From positions 1 to 64,000 of the forward strand of contig JACPQM010000002.1 of assembly GCA_016190505.1 (NCBI GenBank): a DNA stretch of 64,000 nucleotides, read 5' to 3'. This document shows, piece after piece, positions 43,775-52,010 of the stretch; positions within the stretch are counted from its first letter, which is position 1; each line of letters opens with the position of its first letter. Origin of the DNA: Chloroflexota bacterium. Lineage in GTDB: Bacteria > Chloroflexota > Dehalococcoidia > JACPQK01. The notes under the pieces are model-generated. The model did no database searches, was not told the DNA's origin, and saw nothing but the letters and a program-made list of their open reading frames with translations. A program made the position numbers and the translations under genes.

Positions 43775-45166
43775 ATGATGAAGGTCGTGCCCCCTCCCCA
43801 GTCCTACCGGGATGCCTTCCAGCCCGGGGCCTTCTCCGGGGCTATGCTCACCGCATGCGGCATCCAGGACACGGTGCTGGTGTTCCACGGGGTGTCCGGC
43901 TGCCACATCCAGGCCAATCACCTGCGCAGCGACCATATCCCCGACGGCTGCTATGTGCCCATCATCCCTACGGGCATCACCCAGGACGAGATCATCCACG
44001 GCGCCAGCGAACAGCTCCGCCGCGCCCTGCGCGAAGCCATCAACGCGACCCGGCGCCCCGAGTGCGTGTGGGTCACGGTGAGCGACGCCATCGCCCTTAT
44101 TGACGACGATGTCAAAGGCATCTCAGGCCTCGTGGCTGGCGAGACCGGCGCCCGTATCGTGTTCATTGATGCGCCGGGCTTCCGGGGTGGCGTCGCCAGG
44201 GGGGCCGACCTGGCCATCGCCGCCATCGCCGACAGCTTCGCGCCGAATCCTGACGTGTCGGGACGAGACGGGATCAATGTGCTGGCCCCGTTCCTCATGG
44301 GTAGCAAGAACTGGCCCTACGACGTGGACGAGATGGTCCGGCTGCTGCGGGAGTCTGGGGTGCCCGTCAACCTTGTCCTGTCCCGGAATACGCCCTTCGC
44401 CGACCTGGCCAGGTTTGGCCAGGCCCGGGCGGCCTATGTCCCGTCGTACGAGGAGCTACCCGAAACCTCGGAGCGGCTGGCCGGACTGGGCCAGGAGAGG
44501 TGTGGGCTGGACCTGCCCCTGCCCCTGGGCATGGCCAACACCGAAGAGTGGCTCCTGGGCATGGCGGAACGCTACGGCGATGCAGCGAAGGCCAGGGCCG
44601 TGCTGGCCGAGGACATGGCCCGGGTGAAGCGGGTGCTGGCCAACAACTACAACTTCTCCTGGATGGCCAGCCTGCTCTCGGGCAAGTCGGCGGCAGTGTG
44701 CGGCTTTGCGCCGTTTGCCGCGGCCATGGCCCGCTTCCTGTTCTTCGACCTGGACGTGCGGGTGCGTGTGGTCGCCATCTACGCCGAGACGCAGCCCGGC
44801 CTGGAGGGGGCCAAACGCTTGCTGGAGCCGCTGGCCGAGAGTGTTGACCTCACCGTCCTGGAGAACCCGACGTTTTTGCAGGCGGGGCAAGCGGCCCAGG
44901 AGGCGAAGGTAGACTTCGTAGTCGGCTCCATCCAGGACAAGCCGCTGTACGAGGGGCTGGGGCTGGCTCACATCAACCTGGGGCCGTTCTACTTCTTCAA
45001 CCAGTTCAACTTCGTCCCCTGGCCATACGCCGGGGTGCGGGGCGTACTTAACCTGTTCTCCGAGATGGCCCGCGTGGCCCAGGACGCCTTCTGGGAGCGT
45101 GGGGCGTGGGGGGAGCGAGCGTACAAACGGTCGCCGCCTGAAGGCTGCGACAAGCGAGCTAGATAA
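43775..45166 (+). CDS. Nitrogenase component-1-like protein, beta (NifK-like) subunit
   Basis: 463 residues. C28 (LTACGIQDTV) and C43 (HGVSGCHIQAN) correspond to the first two cluster cysteines. The third position reads VTVSDAIALIDDDV, so Cys is replaced by Ser/Asp (S103/D104). An Asp ligand is known from BchB of dark protochlorophyllide reductase. GINVLAPFLMGSKNWPYDVDEM and KSAAVCGFAPFAAAMARFL are further family regions. The C-terminus (after EGC) extends beyond the stop seen in the duplicated fragment at 47697. A REP-like 16-mer lies inside the gene at 44248. Confidence 0.82.
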   Translation: MMKVVPPPQSYRDAFQPGAFSGAMLTACGIQDTVLVFHGVSGCHIQANHLRSDHIPDGCYVPIIPTGITQDEIIHGASEQLRRALREAINATRRPECVWVTVSDAIALIDDDVKGISGLVAGETGARIVFIDAPGFRGGVARGADLAIAAIADSFAPNPDVSGRDGINVLAPFLMGSKNWPYDVDEMVRLLRESGVPVNLVLSRNTPFADLARFGQARAAYVPSYEELPETSERLAGLGQERCGLDLPLPLGMANTEEWLLGMAERYGDAAKARAVLAEDMARVKRVLANNYNFSWMASLLSGKSAAVCGFAPFAAAMARFLFFDLDVRVRVVAIYAETQPGLEGAKRLLEPLAESVDLTVLENPTFLQAGQAAQEAKVDFVVGSIQDKPLYEGLGLAHINLGPFYFFNQFNFVPWPYAGVRGVLNLFSEMARVAQDAFWERGAWGERAYKRSPPEGCDKRAR

Positions 45167-45332
45167 GCAACATGAAGACCACGAACATCACCACCATAAT
45201 GACCAGGGTGATGAGGAAGTTAGCCAGCATCCCGCCGCGGTAGGAACCACGCCCCTGAGTGATGTCACGGCGGCGTTGCTCCAGCTCTTTTTCACTGGGT
45301 ATGTAGTCTGGTCCCTGCGGCACGTTCCACAT
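45159..45332 (-). CDS. Small membrane protein
   Basis: 57 residues: a polar N-terminal part (MWNVPQGPDYIPSEKELEQR) and a single C-terminal transmembrane helix (FLITLVIMVVMFVVFMLL). GAGGGGG precedes the ATG. It converges on the nitrogenase-like gene with an 8-base overlap. No family is recognised. Confidence 0.6.
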   Translation of the reverse strand: MWNVPQGPDYIPSEKELEQRRRDITQGRGSYRGGMLANFLITLVIMVVMFVVFMLLI

Positions 45333-45382
45333 AGTGCTACCCCCTCGCGCCTCATGTGTGGCGAGACTGCGTGAGAACGACG

Positions 45383-45883
45383 TCACGCTTCGGCGATGGA
45401 TTCTGCAATTTTCAGGAACTCCGCCTTGGTAAGGCCCCGCTCGAGAAAAGCAGACACAGCGTAGCCCATGCCAGCCTTGTTCCACGTGAGACTCACGAAG
45501 TGGCGCCCATTGCGATCGGGGTCCTCGTATAACTGGCCGGGGACCTTCTGAATGGTCATCTCAACGAGAGGGTGATCGCCTGGGGTCACTGTGCCGTTCA
45601 TCTGCTCCAGGGTGAATCCCGGCCCCCCGGTCCCGCTGGCAAAGGTCAACATCACCTGCAGCACGTTCCCTACGGGCGGTGCAGCTACCACGACATTGGT
45701 GAGGCGCAACTCCAATGGGAGATAATGCGGCACCGCGATAGGAAAGTCCACCTGCGCCTGCGCCTCTTGCAGCATTTCGCTATCTATGCCCGCAGGCAGG
45801 GCCTGCGCTGGCTGGCCACACGCAACGAGTGGTACTGAGAGCACAACACCCACAACGCCAGACCACAGTTCCCGTCGCTTCAT
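45383..45883 (-). CDS. Lipoprotein with DUF4367-like domain
   Basis: 166 residues. A lipobox signal (VLSVPLVACG) is followed by QVDFPIAVPHYLPLELRLTN, a motif seen in DUF4367-type extracytoplasmic domains, and by GRHFVSLTWNKAGMGYAVSAFLERGLTKAEFLKIAESI. Such domains are often near anti-sigma or sporulation-like proteins. The gene upstream (45903-46456) is a damaged paralogue. Confidence 0.7.
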   Translation of the reverse strand: MKRRELWSGVVGVVLSVPLVACGQPAQALPAGIDSEMLQEAQAQVDFPIAVPHYLPLELRLTNVVVAAPPVGNVLQVMLTFASGTGGPGFTLEQMNGTVTPGDHPLVEMTIQKVPGQLYEDPDRNGRHFVSLTWNKAGMGYAVSAFLERGLTKAEFLKIAESIAEA

Positions 45884-45902
45884 AGATGCCAGCCTCCCCT
45901 TC

Positions 45903-46456
45903 TTACCTTACTGAGTTGGCTATGTTGATGACCTCCTCCTTGGTCAGTATATCATCCACAAAGGCGGACAATACGAGACTGACTTCACCCATTTTCCACG
46001 AAAGACCTACCATGCGTCTACCATCCTTCCGCTGGAGTTCGCTGATCTGGCCTTCGACCCCTTGAATTGTGAATGGGCTCGTCCCTTATCGCCAATCAGC
46101 AAAGTGGTCTGAGCAGATTCATAAAGGAAGAATCCTTGCTGACCATCGGCAGAGGCAAACACAAGAGTCAATGGACCTATGGACGACGGTCGGTCGTTGG
46201 GCAATGACACATCGTGGGCCGCCCTGTTGAAGCTGATACCACTGGGCAGGTAGGTTGGCAGGGCCACATCGAAATCGGCGTGCTGGCGGACCTCCTCGAT
46301 GGTAAGCAGCAGCTCGGCGCGGCCGCTTGTAGCGCCGCCGGCGCCATTGCCGGCGTGACTCGAAGTCCCAGACACCAATGCAAGCACAGTGCCGAACACG
46401 AGTCCGACTACGGCAGTCAGGACGATGGTATTGCTACGATGTAACCTGATATTCAT
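45903..46456 (-). pseudogene. Frameshifted paralogue of the DUF4367-like protein
   Basis: Residues 1-116 contain a signal-anchor segment and HADFDVALPTYLPSGISFN, parallel to the neighbour's VDFPIAVPHYLPLELRLTN. Around 46085-46100 the reading frame shifts: the original frame ends at GRMVDAW, while the matching C-terminal half is in another frame (FTIQGVEGQISELQ...RRMVGLSWKMGEVSLVLSAF...LTKEEVINIANSV) and ends at 45903. A one-base loss explains it. A sequencing error is possible. AAGGAG precedes the ATG at 46456. Confidence 0.65.
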
Positions 46457-46490
46457 TTGAAACACTCCTTTACTACCCTGCTGCCCGTTC

Positions 46491-46982
46491 TCACGGAAGT
46501 AAGAATATCACGATGTCGAACATGACATTGTTCCAGTTGTAACATGTAGCGTCGGCGGTGAAGGTGTACAACTTCGTGAACAACTCGTAGTTAGGGGCCA
46601 CGTCCACCCAGTCGTCATTCTGGACCGTTTCATCATGCGTGTGCAATACCTCGCAAACCAAGTGTTGATACAAGTAAGACCTACTATTAACGTTGTCAAC
46701 CACATAGTACGCGCCGTAAAAGGCCCAGTATTGATTGCTGTAGCCGTCATGGACTCTCGTCCAGTCTACATACGCTTCGGTCAAGCCTGAATTGCCGTAT
46801 ATGTAGTGATCAATCCAGTAACTGTACCAGCCGTTTGGCAGACTATGGACAAAGTAAGTCGAGTAGGTGTTCCACCCCTCCTGCAGGTCTTGCGATTTCA
46901 CAGTTGCATATGCCAGAGAACTGGTTACCAAAAACACCAAGATCATGGCGAGTACGGCTACTAGATTCTTAATCTTGCTCAT
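46491..46982 (-). CDS. Secreted protein rich in Tyr and Trp
   Basis: 163 residues. Signal peptide MSKIKNLVAVLAMILVFLVT...AYA; the mature part is rich in aromatic and Asn residues (NGWYSYWIDHYIYGNSG, SNQYWAFYGAYYVV) with two cysteines that could pair. Its base composition is noticeably less GC-rich than its neighbours, which suggests recent acquisition. No family is recognised. Confidence 0.6.
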   Translation of the reverse strand: MSKIKNLVAVLAMILVFLVTSSLAYATVKSQDLQEGWNTYSTYFVHSLPNGWYSYWIDHYIYGNSGLTEAYVDWTRVHDGYSNQYWAFYGAYYVVDNVNSRSYLYQHLVCEVLHTHDETVQNDDWVDVAPNYELFTKLYTFTADATCYNWNNVMFDIVIFLLP

Positions 46983-47179
46983 GTACGACTCCCCTCTTCC
47001 CTAATGTTGGCCCAAAGCCGCTATATGCCGGCCTTGCTGCGAGCACCCGCCTTGCTATTGTGCTCATTCTGTGCGACCTAATGGACCGTGATCACGCCTT
47101 CACAGTAGGCCCGCCTCGGCCCCGTGTCTATCACCCCCGGGGTGATTATTTCAGGTGCTTTTTTCGGCGCGCGGGTGAC

Positions 47180-47437
47180 CTATTTGGCGTCAATCAGGCG
47201 GGCCAGGCCACGGCGGCTTGCGCGCAGCTTGTGGCGGATGTGCCTGGTGTGGGTGCGCACGGTGTTCAGCGAGATGCCCAGCGCCTCAGCGATCTCTTTG
47301 TTCGTTTTGTCGGCCTCAAGCAGGGGCAGGAGCTCCTGCTCCCGGGCGGTGAGCCCGGCTCCGTCCACGGCCACGTGGGATGGCCTGGGGTCTGGCGCCG
47401 GGGAGCTATGGGACTGCGGTGACCTGTGTTGGGCCAT
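47180..47437 (-). CDS. LuxR-type helix-turn-helix protein
   Basis: 85 residues, nearly all a GerE/LuxR DNA-binding domain: LTAREQELLPLLEADKTNKEIAEALGISLNTVRTHTRHIRHKLRA. There is no receiver or sensor domain. GGAGGTG precedes the ATG at 47437. It could regulate the secreted proteins nearby or bind DNA with a partner. Confidence 0.8.
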   Translation of the reverse strand: MAQHRSPQSHSSPAPDPRPSHVAVDGAGLTAREQELLPLLEADKTNKEIAEALGISLNTVRTHTRHIRHKLRASRRGLARLIDAK

Positions 47438-47696
47438 GTCGCACCTCCGCGCACTACCAACTGGCGGGACCCGAACGAACGCCAGCATAGCACAGGCCCT
47501 TTCGCTAGTCAAGGTGGTGGGGGGTGCGCTCGGTGTGGATATGGTGTGATTTGGCGGAAAGGGTGGCACAAGCACCACGAGAGCTGGGTGAGAATCGGCA
47601 AGGTACGCCCCAGCCAGTGGGGTTAGGGTAGCCAGATTGGGGTTAACTTAACACAGGCCTAGCGGCGCCGAGGGAGCCTTCGTCGACGAGTGAAAG

Positions 47697-47834
47697 TTCG
47701 TCCCCTGGCCCTATGCGCGGGTGTGGGGCGTGCTCAACCTGTTCTCCGAGATGGCCCGCGTGGCCCAGGACGCCTTCTGGGAGCGCGGGGCGTGGGGGGA
47801 ACGGGGGTACAAACGGCCGCCGCCTGAAGGCTGA
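47697..47834 (+). pseudogene. Duplicated 3' fragment of the nitrogenase-like beta gene
   Basis: These bases closely match 45009-45150. The translation starts FVPWPYARVWGVLNLFSEMA and continues RVAQDAFWERGAWGERGYK, with only a few changes from the intact gene. It ends RPPPEG and TGA, where the intact gene has TGC and continues six codons. Nothing of the rest of the gene is present. It is a remnant of a second copy or a partial duplication. Confidence 0.85.
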
Positions 47835-47837
47835 GGC

Positions 47838-48020
47838 AATCTCCAAATAGCCCGTCCTGTAGTCAATTACAGTCTTGAAGTGCCTGAGAAAGCTCAATCC
47901 AAGCAACCCTCTTAACCCTGCCAACTCTGGGATGTCGTCACGCTCTTGGCTCTCAGCTTGGGGACCTCAATAACGCCGTTGGCCGTGATGATCTCCTGGC
48001 GTTCAGGCACGGTAGTCGCA
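47838..48020 (-). pseudogene. Remnant of a retropepsin-like aspartic protease
   Basis: Two frames together recall a retropepsin-like protein: TVPERQEIITANGVIEVPKL is followed, after a frame change, by LRGLLGLSFLRHFKTVIDYR, whose G-LLG-x-x-FL-x-x-F-x-x-x-ID pattern is typical of the domain's C-terminal part. The catalytic Asp-Thr-Gly segment is not present. The 3' end runs into the nitrogenase-like fragment. Confidence 0.45.
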
Positions 48021-48034
48021 TTGTGAACCGTAGG

Positions 48035-48191
48035 TTAGAACATGACCGCATAGCCCTCAGGAACTGGAGGGCCTGCGAAGGTGATGTAAACGTCTATGAA
48101 CCCGCGCTCCAGGTTACCCAGGCGCTCGTTGATCTGTTCCACGATGCCTTCCAAGCCGGGACACTCTTTCTTCCACTGTGGCCACCGTCAC
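48035..48191 (-). pseudogene. Frameshifted small coiled-coil protein
   Basis: A GTG at 48191 opens VTVATVEERVSR; with one base removed the frame goes on as LEGIVEQINERLGNLERGFI and then DVYITFAGPPVPEGYAVMF before TAA. The extra base lies in CGGCTTGGAAGG. This looks like a short heptad-repeat protein broken by a single insertion. Confidence 0.4.
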
Positions 48192-48218
48192 CCCCTGTCC
48201 TGTGTCGCTAGCTCTATT

Positions 48219-49790
48219 CTACCTCTTTGCGAACAGTTCGCCCTTGCCGTATTGCTCGCGCAGGACGCGGCGCAGGACCTTGCCCATGGGGTTGCGAGGC
48301 AGCTCGTCCACAAAGACGATGGACTCTGGCTTCTTGAAGCTGGACATGTGCACCCGGCAGTGCTCGATCAGCTCCTGCGGCTGGGCCTGTTGCCCTTTCT
48401 TGAGCACCACCACTGCCTTGATGACCTCACCCCAGTCCGGGTCGGGCACGCCAATGACTGCTGCCTCGTCCACTTTGGGGTGGGACGTCAGGCAGGCCTC
48501 GATCTCGTCGGGGGAGATCTTCTCGCCGCCGCGCTTGATGATGTCGCCACCCCGGCCCACCAGGTAGACGTAGCTGTCCTCGTCCATGTAGCCGAAGTCG
48601 CCGGTGTAGAGCCAGCCGCCCCTGACCGTCTTGGCGGTGGCCTCCGGGTTTTTCCAGTAGCCGCTCATCACCCGCGGGCCGCGGGCCAGGATCTCGCCCG
48701 GCGTGCCGCGCGGCACCTCGTTCCCCTCCTCGTCCACCACCTTCATTTCCACGTCCTCCATGGGCTTGCCGATGGAGGTGAGGTGCTTCAGCTTTTTGTC
48801 CACCTCCTCCTGCGTGCCGGTGAGGACGTGGTCATCCGGGGGCAGAATCATGATGGTGGACGCCGATTCGGTCTGGCCGAAGGCCTGGATGAAGCGGGCG
48901 CTGGGGAAGAGTTGAATAGCCCGTTTGATTACCTCCAGCGGCATGGGCGCGGCGCCGTAGGTGATGACCTTGAGGCTGCCCAGGTCGTACTGGCCGAAGT
49001 CGGGGTGGTCCATGACCTGCTTGAGCATGGTGGGGACCAGCATGGCACGGTTGACCTGCTCCCGCTGGACGATCGCCATCCACTCGGGGAGCTCGAACTG
49101 GCGCTGGAGCACCAGGGTGCGCCCGCCATAGATGCCAGCCAGCATGGCCTGGACACCGGCCACGTGGTACAGGGGCACGGTGAGAATGTTCTTCTCAGCC
49201 GCCTCCGGGTCGGCAGGGGTCACGTTGTTCAGCACATAGAGCCCAAAGGACTGGTGGGAAAGCATGACGCCTTTGGGCAGGCCCGTGGTGCCCGCGGTGA
49301 ACATCAGGATGGTGGTATCGGTCTCGGGGACCTCGGTGTTCACCTCGTCTTCGGAGGTGCCACAGAGCAGAGGCTCGTAGTCCTGCATGTCCGGCGTTGG
49401 GCCGTCCAGGGATACGCAGTGATGCAGCGAGGTCAGGTTGGAGTGGACGGACTGCACCAGCGGCACGTAGCGCTCTCCCACCATCATGACCTTGGCCTCG
49501 GCCAGCTTGACCATGTGGGCCACCTCTTCCGCCTTGGCCCGGAAATTGACCGGCACCCAGATGGCCCCTAGCTTGGCGGTGGCGAAGTATGACTCCACCA
49601 CCTGGGGGGTATTGACCTGCATGATGGCCACCCGGTCCCCCTGGCCGACGCCCAGGCGGGTCAGGGCGTGGGCCAGCTTGTTGGCCCGCTGGTTGAGCTC
49701 AGCGTAGGTCAGCCGCTGGCCCTCGAAGACCACCGCCTCCTTGTCGGGGCAGATGGCGTTGACGATGTTCAGGAACTCGGTGGTTAGCAT
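48219..49790 (-). CDS. AMP-forming acyl-CoA synthetase
   Basis: 523 residues. P-loop-like motif ILMFTAGTTGLPKGVMLSH, A5 region FGQTESAS, A7 GGWLYTGDFGYMDEDSYVYLVGRGGDIIKRGGEKISP, and the catalytic lysine in LPRNPMGKVLRR. It activates a carboxylate (medium or long fatty acid, or aromatic) to the CoA thioester. With the acyl-CoA dehydrogenase and two enoyl-CoA hydratases nearby it fits acid catabolism. Confidence 0.9.
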   Translation of the reverse strand: MLTTEFLNIVNAICPDKEAVVFEGQRLTYAELNQRANKLAHALTRLGVGQGDRVAIMQVNTPQVVESYFATAKLGAIWVPVNFRAKAEEVAHMVKLAEAKVMMVGERYVPLVQSVHSNLTSLHHCVSLDGPTPDMQDYEPLLCGTSEDEVNTEVPETDTTILMFTAGTTGLPKGVMLSHQSFGLYVLNNVTPADPEAAEKNILTVPLYHVAGVQAMLAGIYGGRTLVLQRQFELPEWMAIVQREQVNRAMLVPTMLKQVMDHPDFGQYDLGSLKVITYGAAPMPLEVIKRAIQLFPSARFIQAFGQTESASTIMILPPDDHVLTGTQEEVDKKLKHLTSIGKPMEDVEMKVVDEEGNEVPRGTPGEILARGPRVMSGYWKNPEATAKTVRGGWLYTGDFGYMDEDSYVYLVGRGGDIIKRGGEKISPDEIEACLTSHPKVDEAAVIGVPDPDWGEVIKAVVVLKKGQQAQPQELIEHCRVHMSSFKKPESIVFVDELPRNPMGKVLRRVLREQYGKGELFAKR

Positions 49791-49891
49791 GCTACCTCCA
49801 TAGCTTTACCCTTTCCCTTTGGGAGAGGGCTAGGGTGAGGGCCATACCCCGGCTATCGCCGAGGGCGTGTACTGGCGAACACCCTCTCTGG

Positions 49892-49919
49892 CTCCCCCTC
49901 TTAGGCCTAAGAGGGGGAG
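49892..49919. repeat. 28-bp perfect palindrome
   Basis: CTCCCCCTCTTAGG and its complement meet with no loop. It lies between the Sir2 and acyl-CoA synthetase genes, both leftward, and may hinder read-through. The rest of the 189-base gap is GC-rich with no gene. Confidence 0.7.
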
Positions 49920-49979
49920 ACCGGCCCCGATAGATCGGGGCACCTTCCTGGTCCTGGCTGGCGGTTGCCTCTAGCGTGG

Positions 49980-50753
49980 CTACGCCTCCAACAGGCGCTT
50001 GACCTCGGATACCACGTGGGGCAGTGCCTCCCCTGCCTGGGCATGGAGCACCACGTCGGCCCGCTGGTCGAGGGGCGTGGGCTGGAGGTTCACTATGGCC
50101 AGCTTCGCGCCCGCCTCTAGCGCATAGACCGGCATGAAGGCGGCGGGATAGACCACCAGGGAAGATCCCACCACCAGGAACAGGTCGCACCGTCGGGAGC
50201 GGCGCTCCGCCTCGGCAGTCTCCCGTTCGGGCATGGGCTGCCCGAAGGACACCGTGGCCGACTTGAGCAGCCCACCACACTCCCGGCATGTTGGTACTGT
50301 CTCCCCGTCCTCTAGCCAGAGTCGCACTTCCCGGCTGGCATAGCGATGGCCGCATTCCAGGCAGATGACCCATTTCAAAGTGCCGTGTAGCTCGATGACG
50401 TGGGTGTTTCCTGCCTTCTCGTGTAGATTATCCACATTCTGCGTGATGACGCAATCCAGCTTGCCCAGCCGCTCCAGCTCAGCGATAGCGTGGTGCGCCG
50501 GGTTGGGCTGAGCATCGTGGGCCGGGTTGGCCCGGAAGCGTTGCCAGGACGTCCGCCGCGTCTCCGGGCTGGTGAGGAACTTCTGGAAAGTGAAATCAGA
50601 CGAGTTGAACTTTGTCCAGATGCCGTCGGGCCCTCGGAAGTCTGGAATGCCGGACTCGGTGCTCACCCCTGCTCCCGTGAACACCACCAGGTGCTGGCAG
50701 GCCGCGATGAGCCTGGCCAGCTCCTGAATCTCGGCACCGTGCGTCAGTGCCAT
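49980..50753 (-). CDS. cobB: NAD-dependent protein deacylase, Sir2 family
   Basis: 257 residues. GAGVSTESGIPDFRG binds NAD; TQNVDNLHEKAG and the catalytic histidine in IELHGTL follow. Zinc is held by CLECG and CREC, and VVGSSLVVYPAAF is the second NAD segment. It removes acyl groups from lysines, for example on acetyl-CoA synthetases and other metabolic enzymes. The start overlaps the end of an enoyl-CoA hydratase gene. Confidence 0.93.
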   Translation of the reverse strand: MALTHGAEIQELARLIAACQHLVVFTGAGVSTESGIPDFRGPDGIWTKFNSSDFTFQKFLTSPETRRTSWQRFRANPAHDAQPNPAHHAIAELERLGKLDCVITQNVDNLHEKAGNTHVIELHGTLKWVICLECGHRYASREVRLWLEDGETVPTCRECGGLLKSATVSFGQPMPERETAEAERRSRRCDLFLVVGSSLVVYPAAFMPVYALEAGAKLAIVNLQPTPLDQRADVVLHAQAGEALPHVVSEVKRLLEA

Positions 50754-51469
50754 GATTCCTGCCCCGCCAGGACCCGGAGGGCCAGCCGGCGCTCCAGTTC
50801 AAGCCCCGCGTCGAGGGACAGGTCCATCCCTCGTACCACCGCCTCTTTGGCCAGTCGAAGGGCAGACTGGGGTTGGGATGCCAGGCGCTGGGCCAGGGCC
50901 AGCGCCTCGGCCAACAGCATCGCCTCTGGCACCACCTGATGCACCAGGCCGAGGTCATACGCTTCCTGGGCGGAGAGCCTCCGGCCCCGCATCAACATGT
51001 CCAGTGCTACTCCCAGCGGGACGGTGCGGGGCAACGTCTGAGTAGCGCCGGCGGCGGGGATGAAGCCGAGGCCGGTCTCGGGGAGGCCGAACTGGGCTGA
51101 CGGTGCGGCCAACCGCAGGTCGCAGCAGAGGGCAATTTCCATTCCGGAGCCCAGCACGTGGCCGTGCAGGGCGGCGATACACGGCTGGGGTAGGCCCAGC
51201 AACAGGCCCCAGACGTCCCGCTCCCACCGTACTTGCTGGGCGATGGTTGCCGAGGGTGCGGAGCCGAACTCGGAGAGGTCCGCGCCGGCGCAGAAGGCAC
51301 GCCCCTCTCCGCGCAACACGAGCACTGCCACTTCGGGGTCGTCCCTGACCGCCGAGAGCACTTCGTAGAGGTCGTCCCGCATCTGCACGTTGTAGGCGTT
51401 CAGGGCGCGGGGACGGTCCAGGGCCACGATGGCGATGGTGCCCTGCTTGTCATAAGTGAGGGTGTCCAA
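50744..51469 (-). CDS. Enoyl-CoA hydratase/isomerase family protein
   Basis: 241 residues of the crotonase fold: IAIVALDRPRALNAYNVQM, oxyanion-hole segments GEGRAFCAGADLSEFG and HGHVLGSGMEIALCCDLRLA, and LPETGLGFIPAAGATQTLPR. The catalytic glutamates are in the usual places. The TTG at 51469 is preferred because AGAGG is just upstream; no ATG fits. Hydration in beta-oxidation is the likely role. Confidence 0.85.
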   Translation of the reverse strand: MDTLTYDKQGTIAIVALDRPRALNAYNVQMRDDLYEVLSAVRDDPEVAVLVLRGEGRAFCAGADLSEFGSAPSATIAQQVRWERDVWGLLLGLPQPCIAALHGHVLGSGMEIALCCDLRLAAPSAQFGLPETGLGFIPAAGATQTLPRTVPLGVALDMLMRGRRLSAQEAYDLGLVHQVVPEAMLLAEALALAQRLASQPQSALRLAKEAVVRGMDLSLDAGLELERRLALRVLAGQESWH

Positions 51470-51485
51470 AGTGTCAACCTCTGCC

Positions 51486-52007
51486 TCAGGCCTTGGGTGC
51501 AACCAGGGGCACCGACCGGGCCATGAGGTCATCCCAGGATAGCTCGGTGCTCAACTGGCCGATAGCCGATAGGGAATGGGCGTCGCTGTTCGACAGCATC
51601 ATGAGGCCGTACTGGCGGGCCACCTCCTTCACGTGGGCCGCGTCAATGTGGCTGTGCAAGCCGTTGTCTACCTCGATGCCCTGCAGGCGCTCCAGTCCCT
51701 CGAACTCGTGCTTGCCTACGGGGTGAGCCAGGAAGCGGAACACCCGGCCATCAGGCAGATAGAGCTCGACCTCCTGGTGCCAGTCCACCTCGATCTCCTG
51801 GCCGGGGATTACCAGTAGCTGGCCTGGAAAGAACTGCTCGACCAGGCGCTTGATCTCGTAGCCCACCTCCTTGTTGTGGTGCTCGGTGGAGGCGATGCCG
51901 TCCAGCCCGCGCTGCTGTGCGTAGTGGACGATCTCGGCCACCACGTCGCGAGTGACGGGCCCCAGCGAGATGGCTTCCAGGGGGTGGGTATGCAGGTCGA
52001 ATCGCAC
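51486..52007 (-). CDS. PHP-domain phosphoesterase-like protein
   Basis: 173 residues with the PHP metal motifs: DLHTHP at the start, STEHHNKEV, PGQEIEV, FLAHPVG and NSDAHS. PHP proteins hydrolyse phosphoester bonds with two or three metals. It sits between two enoyl-CoA hydratase genes on the same strand, four bases from the first, so it is part of the operon, but the reason is unclear. Confidence 0.82.
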   Translation of the reverse strand: MRFDLHTHPLEAISLGPVTRDVVAEIVHYAQQRGLDGIASTEHHNKEVGYEIKRLVEQFFPGQLLVIPGQEIEVDWHQEVELYLPDGRVFRFLAHPVGKHEFEGLERLQGIEVDNGLHSHIDAAHVKEVARQYGLMMLSNSDAHSLSAIGQLSTELSWDDLMARSVPLVAPKA

Positions 52008-52010
52008 GGA

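Noticed and set aside
42167-45166. Pair as a genuine Mo-nitrogenase (nifDK)
   Set aside because: No nifH, nifE, nifN or nifB beside it, no evident FeMo-cofactor cysteine, and the third beta cysteine is replaced.
48096-49571. 491-residue plus-strand frame opposite the acyl-CoA synthetase
   Set aside because: His- and Leu-rich antisense reading of a certain gene.
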